From positions 1-7,301 of the forward strand of contig CAIYZZ010000458.1 of NCBI GenBank assembly GCA_903930805.1: DNA of 7,301 nucleotides. Reading direction: 5' to 3'. This document shows positions 6,021 through 7,301 of this stretch, piece after piece. The stretch is from an uncultured Rhodocyclaceae bacterium. GTDB taxonomy: Bacteria > Pseudomonadota > Gammaproteobacteria > Burkholderiales > Rhodocyclaceae. Each line of letters opens with the position of its first letter. The first letter of the stretch is position 1. The translations under genes and the position numbers were made by a program. The notes beneath the pieces were generated by a model, which had not been told where the DNA came from, searched no databases, and worked only from the letters and a program-made list of their open reading frames with translations.

Positions 6021-6844
6021 ATGAAGCAACTCTGGCTTACCGCCCGTCTTGATATTGTCGAAAGCCTGCGCACCCGCTGGTTCCTCATCTACACCGGCGT
6101 ATTCGGTGGCAATGTCGCCCTGCTGTTCCTCTTCGGCCTTACTGAATCGCGCGTGCTCGGCTTCATCGGCCTGTCGCGCCTGCTGGTCACCTACATCCAG
6201 CTCACCATGGCGATCTTGCCGATTTTCGTGCTCATCACCACCGTGCGCTCGGTCGCCGGTGACCGTGAGGCCGGCGTGTTCGAATATCTCCTGTCCTTGC
6301 CCGTATCCCTCGGGGCCTGGTTCTGGGGCAAGATTCTCGGCCGCTACATCGTCATCTTCGCGCCGGTTTTCCTCGCCATGCTCGCCTCGGTGATCATCGC
6401 CCTCTTCAAGGAAATCGACGTGCCCTGGGGCATGTTCGGTTACTACACTGCCCTGCTCGCGGCGATGGCCTGCTGTTTTCTCGGACTCGGCATGCTGATT
6501 TCGTCGATCGCGCGCAGCACCAACATGGCGCAAGGCGCCGCCTTCATGACCTGGCTGGTGCTGCTGCTGTTCCTTGACCTGTGCTCGGCGTGATGATCCA
6601 GGGCCGCATCGCTCCCGAGATTGCCGTCAGCATCGCGCTGGCCAATCCACTACAGGTGTTCCGTACCGCCGCGTTGGCTTTGTTCGACCCTCAATTGATC
6701 GTGCTCGGCCCCGCAGCCTACGTCATCCTCGATACCTTCGGCGTGCTGGGCTACAAGATTTTTGCGCTGGCCTACCCGACTGCGCTCGGGCTGGGCGCTG
6801 CGAGCCTTGGCTATTTCATCTTCCGCCGGGGCGACCTGCCGTGA
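6021..6844 (+). pseudogene. nosY: nosY, membrane permease of the NosDFY ABC complex (1-nt frameshift)
   Basis: NosY is the inner-membrane partner of NosF. ATG at 6021 follows nosL by 17 bp, with AAGG at about 6005-6008 as a modest ribosome binding site. The protein shows several hydrophobic segments (about residues 21-40, 53-75, 107-129, 140-163 and 172-187) and the ABC-2-type cytoplasmic stretch RSVAGDREAGVFEYLLSLP after TM2. At about 6580-6583 a base appears to be missing: the first frame ends as LDLCSA-stop at 6593-6595, while the next frame continues as LGVMIQGRIAPEIAVSIALA through two more hydrophobic segments to FRRGDLP and TGA at 6842-6844. Restoring one base (LDLLLGVM) gives about 274 residues, the usual NosY size. 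As written, the product would lose its last third. The stop overlaps the start of the next gene (GTGA). Confidence 0.92.
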
Positions 6845-7301
6845 AGAGATGCCTCCTTGCGCTGGTGTCGATATTGTGGTCGTGCCTGGCGCTGGCCCAA
6901 TCACCCACGACAGATGTGCTGTTTGACACCACGCTCACCGATCTGAATGAGCAGCCGCAAGCACTGGCGCAATACCAAGGCAAACCGCTCATCGTCAATT
7001 TCTGGGCACGCTGGTGCGGCCCCTGCCGTACCGAGATTCCCGAACTCATCAAGTTGCGCCAGCAATACAAGGCGAAGGGGCTGGAAGTATTGGGCATCGC
7101 CATCGAGGACAAGGCAGAGCCGGTACGCGACTTCGCCAAGGCCTACGACATGGATTACCCGATCCTGCTCGGCAAAGACAAAGACCTTGCCCTGATGCAA
7201 GGCCTCGGCAACACCAAAATGGGCTTGCCGTTCACCATCGCCATTGACCGCGCAGGCAAGATTGTCACCCTCAAAATGGGGGCCCTCAAGGGTGATGAAC
7301 T
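6841..7301 (+). CDS. TlpA/ResA-like periplasmic thioredoxin (3' end outside window)
   Basis: The GTG at 6841 overlaps the nosY stop by GTGA, indicating translational coupling; no other in-frame start keeps the signal peptide. The frame is open to the window edge (153 codons). It begins with a Sec-type signal peptide (about residues 1-19, ending LALA), then a thioredoxin fold: FWARWCGPC with redox Cys59 and Cys62, the helix RTEIPELIKL, the strand EVLGIAIED and the cis-proline loop GLPFT (Pro130). Family members reduce disulfides in periplasmic proteins, for example in cytochrome c or copper-site assembly. Its place at the end of nosFLY suggests it keeps cysteines of a copper chaperone such as NosL, or of NosZ-related partners, reduced; that is inference from position. 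A link to cytochrome c maturation is the main alternative. Confidence 0.9.
   Translation, partial: MKRCLLALVSILWSCLALAQSPTTDVLFDTTLTDLNEQPQALAQYQGKPLIVNFWARWCGPCRTEIPELIKLRQQYKAKGLEVLGIAIEDKAEPVRDFAKAYDMDYPILLGKDKDLALMQGLGNTKMGLPFTIAIDRAGKIVTLKMGALKGDE

Noticed and set aside
5940..6533. 197-codon minus-strand open frame, very rich in charged residues
   Set aside because: It is the antisense of nosY; the charge pattern arises from reading hydrophobic codons backwards.

Overview
The window looks like a GC-rich betaproteobacterial chromosome, plausibly from a Rhodocyclales-type denitrifier. That placement rests on the style of the nos proteins, the GC-rich third codon positions and the mix of signalling genes; no marker gene is present to fix it.

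Layout. Positions 1-2273 (minus) hold most of a large membrane sensor histidine kinase that runs off the left edge. A spacer of about 420 bp follows, with a candidate promoter for the kinase, a weak terminator-like hairpin and a short coding-like remnant. Positions 2692-3309 (minus) encode a biliverdin-forming heme oxygenase. Positions 3518 to about 3916 (minus) carry the C-terminal half of a NarL/FixJ-type response regulator. Starting at essentially the same base and running the other way is the C-terminal part of a SpoIIE/RsbU-type PP2C phosphatase (about 3917-4512, plus). Both genes have lost their N-termini at this one point, so about 3910-3920 is a rearrangement, deletion or misassembly joint. 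Positions 4513-5030 are a gene-poor spacer that ends in what looks like an FNR/Dnr-type anaerobic promoter.

Positions 5031-7301 (plus) form a tightly packed accessory cluster for nitrous oxide reductase: nosF (ABC ATPase), nosL (copper chaperone lipoprotein), nosY (membrane permease) and a TlpA/ResA-like thioredoxin cut by the right edge. In an intact cluster, NosF and NosY form the ABC machinery that works with NosD, while NosL delivers Cu(I) for the copper centres of NosZ. Here nosF has both a 1-nt frameshift and an in-frame internal deletion that removes the ABC signature and Walker B region, and nosY has a 1-nt frameshift. As written, the ABC machinery could not work, although nosL and the thioredoxin are open.

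The main message is damage. Four genes carry lesions (two frameshifts, one internal deletion, and one joint that beheads two genes) while their neighbours are intact. This could be real, recent decay of a denitrification/signalling region or a low-quality assembly. I did not find a clearly new defence or mobile system. The most interesting regulatory signal is the candidate class II FNR/Dnr promoter spaced so that nosF would be read from a leaderless, or nearly leaderless, mRNA.
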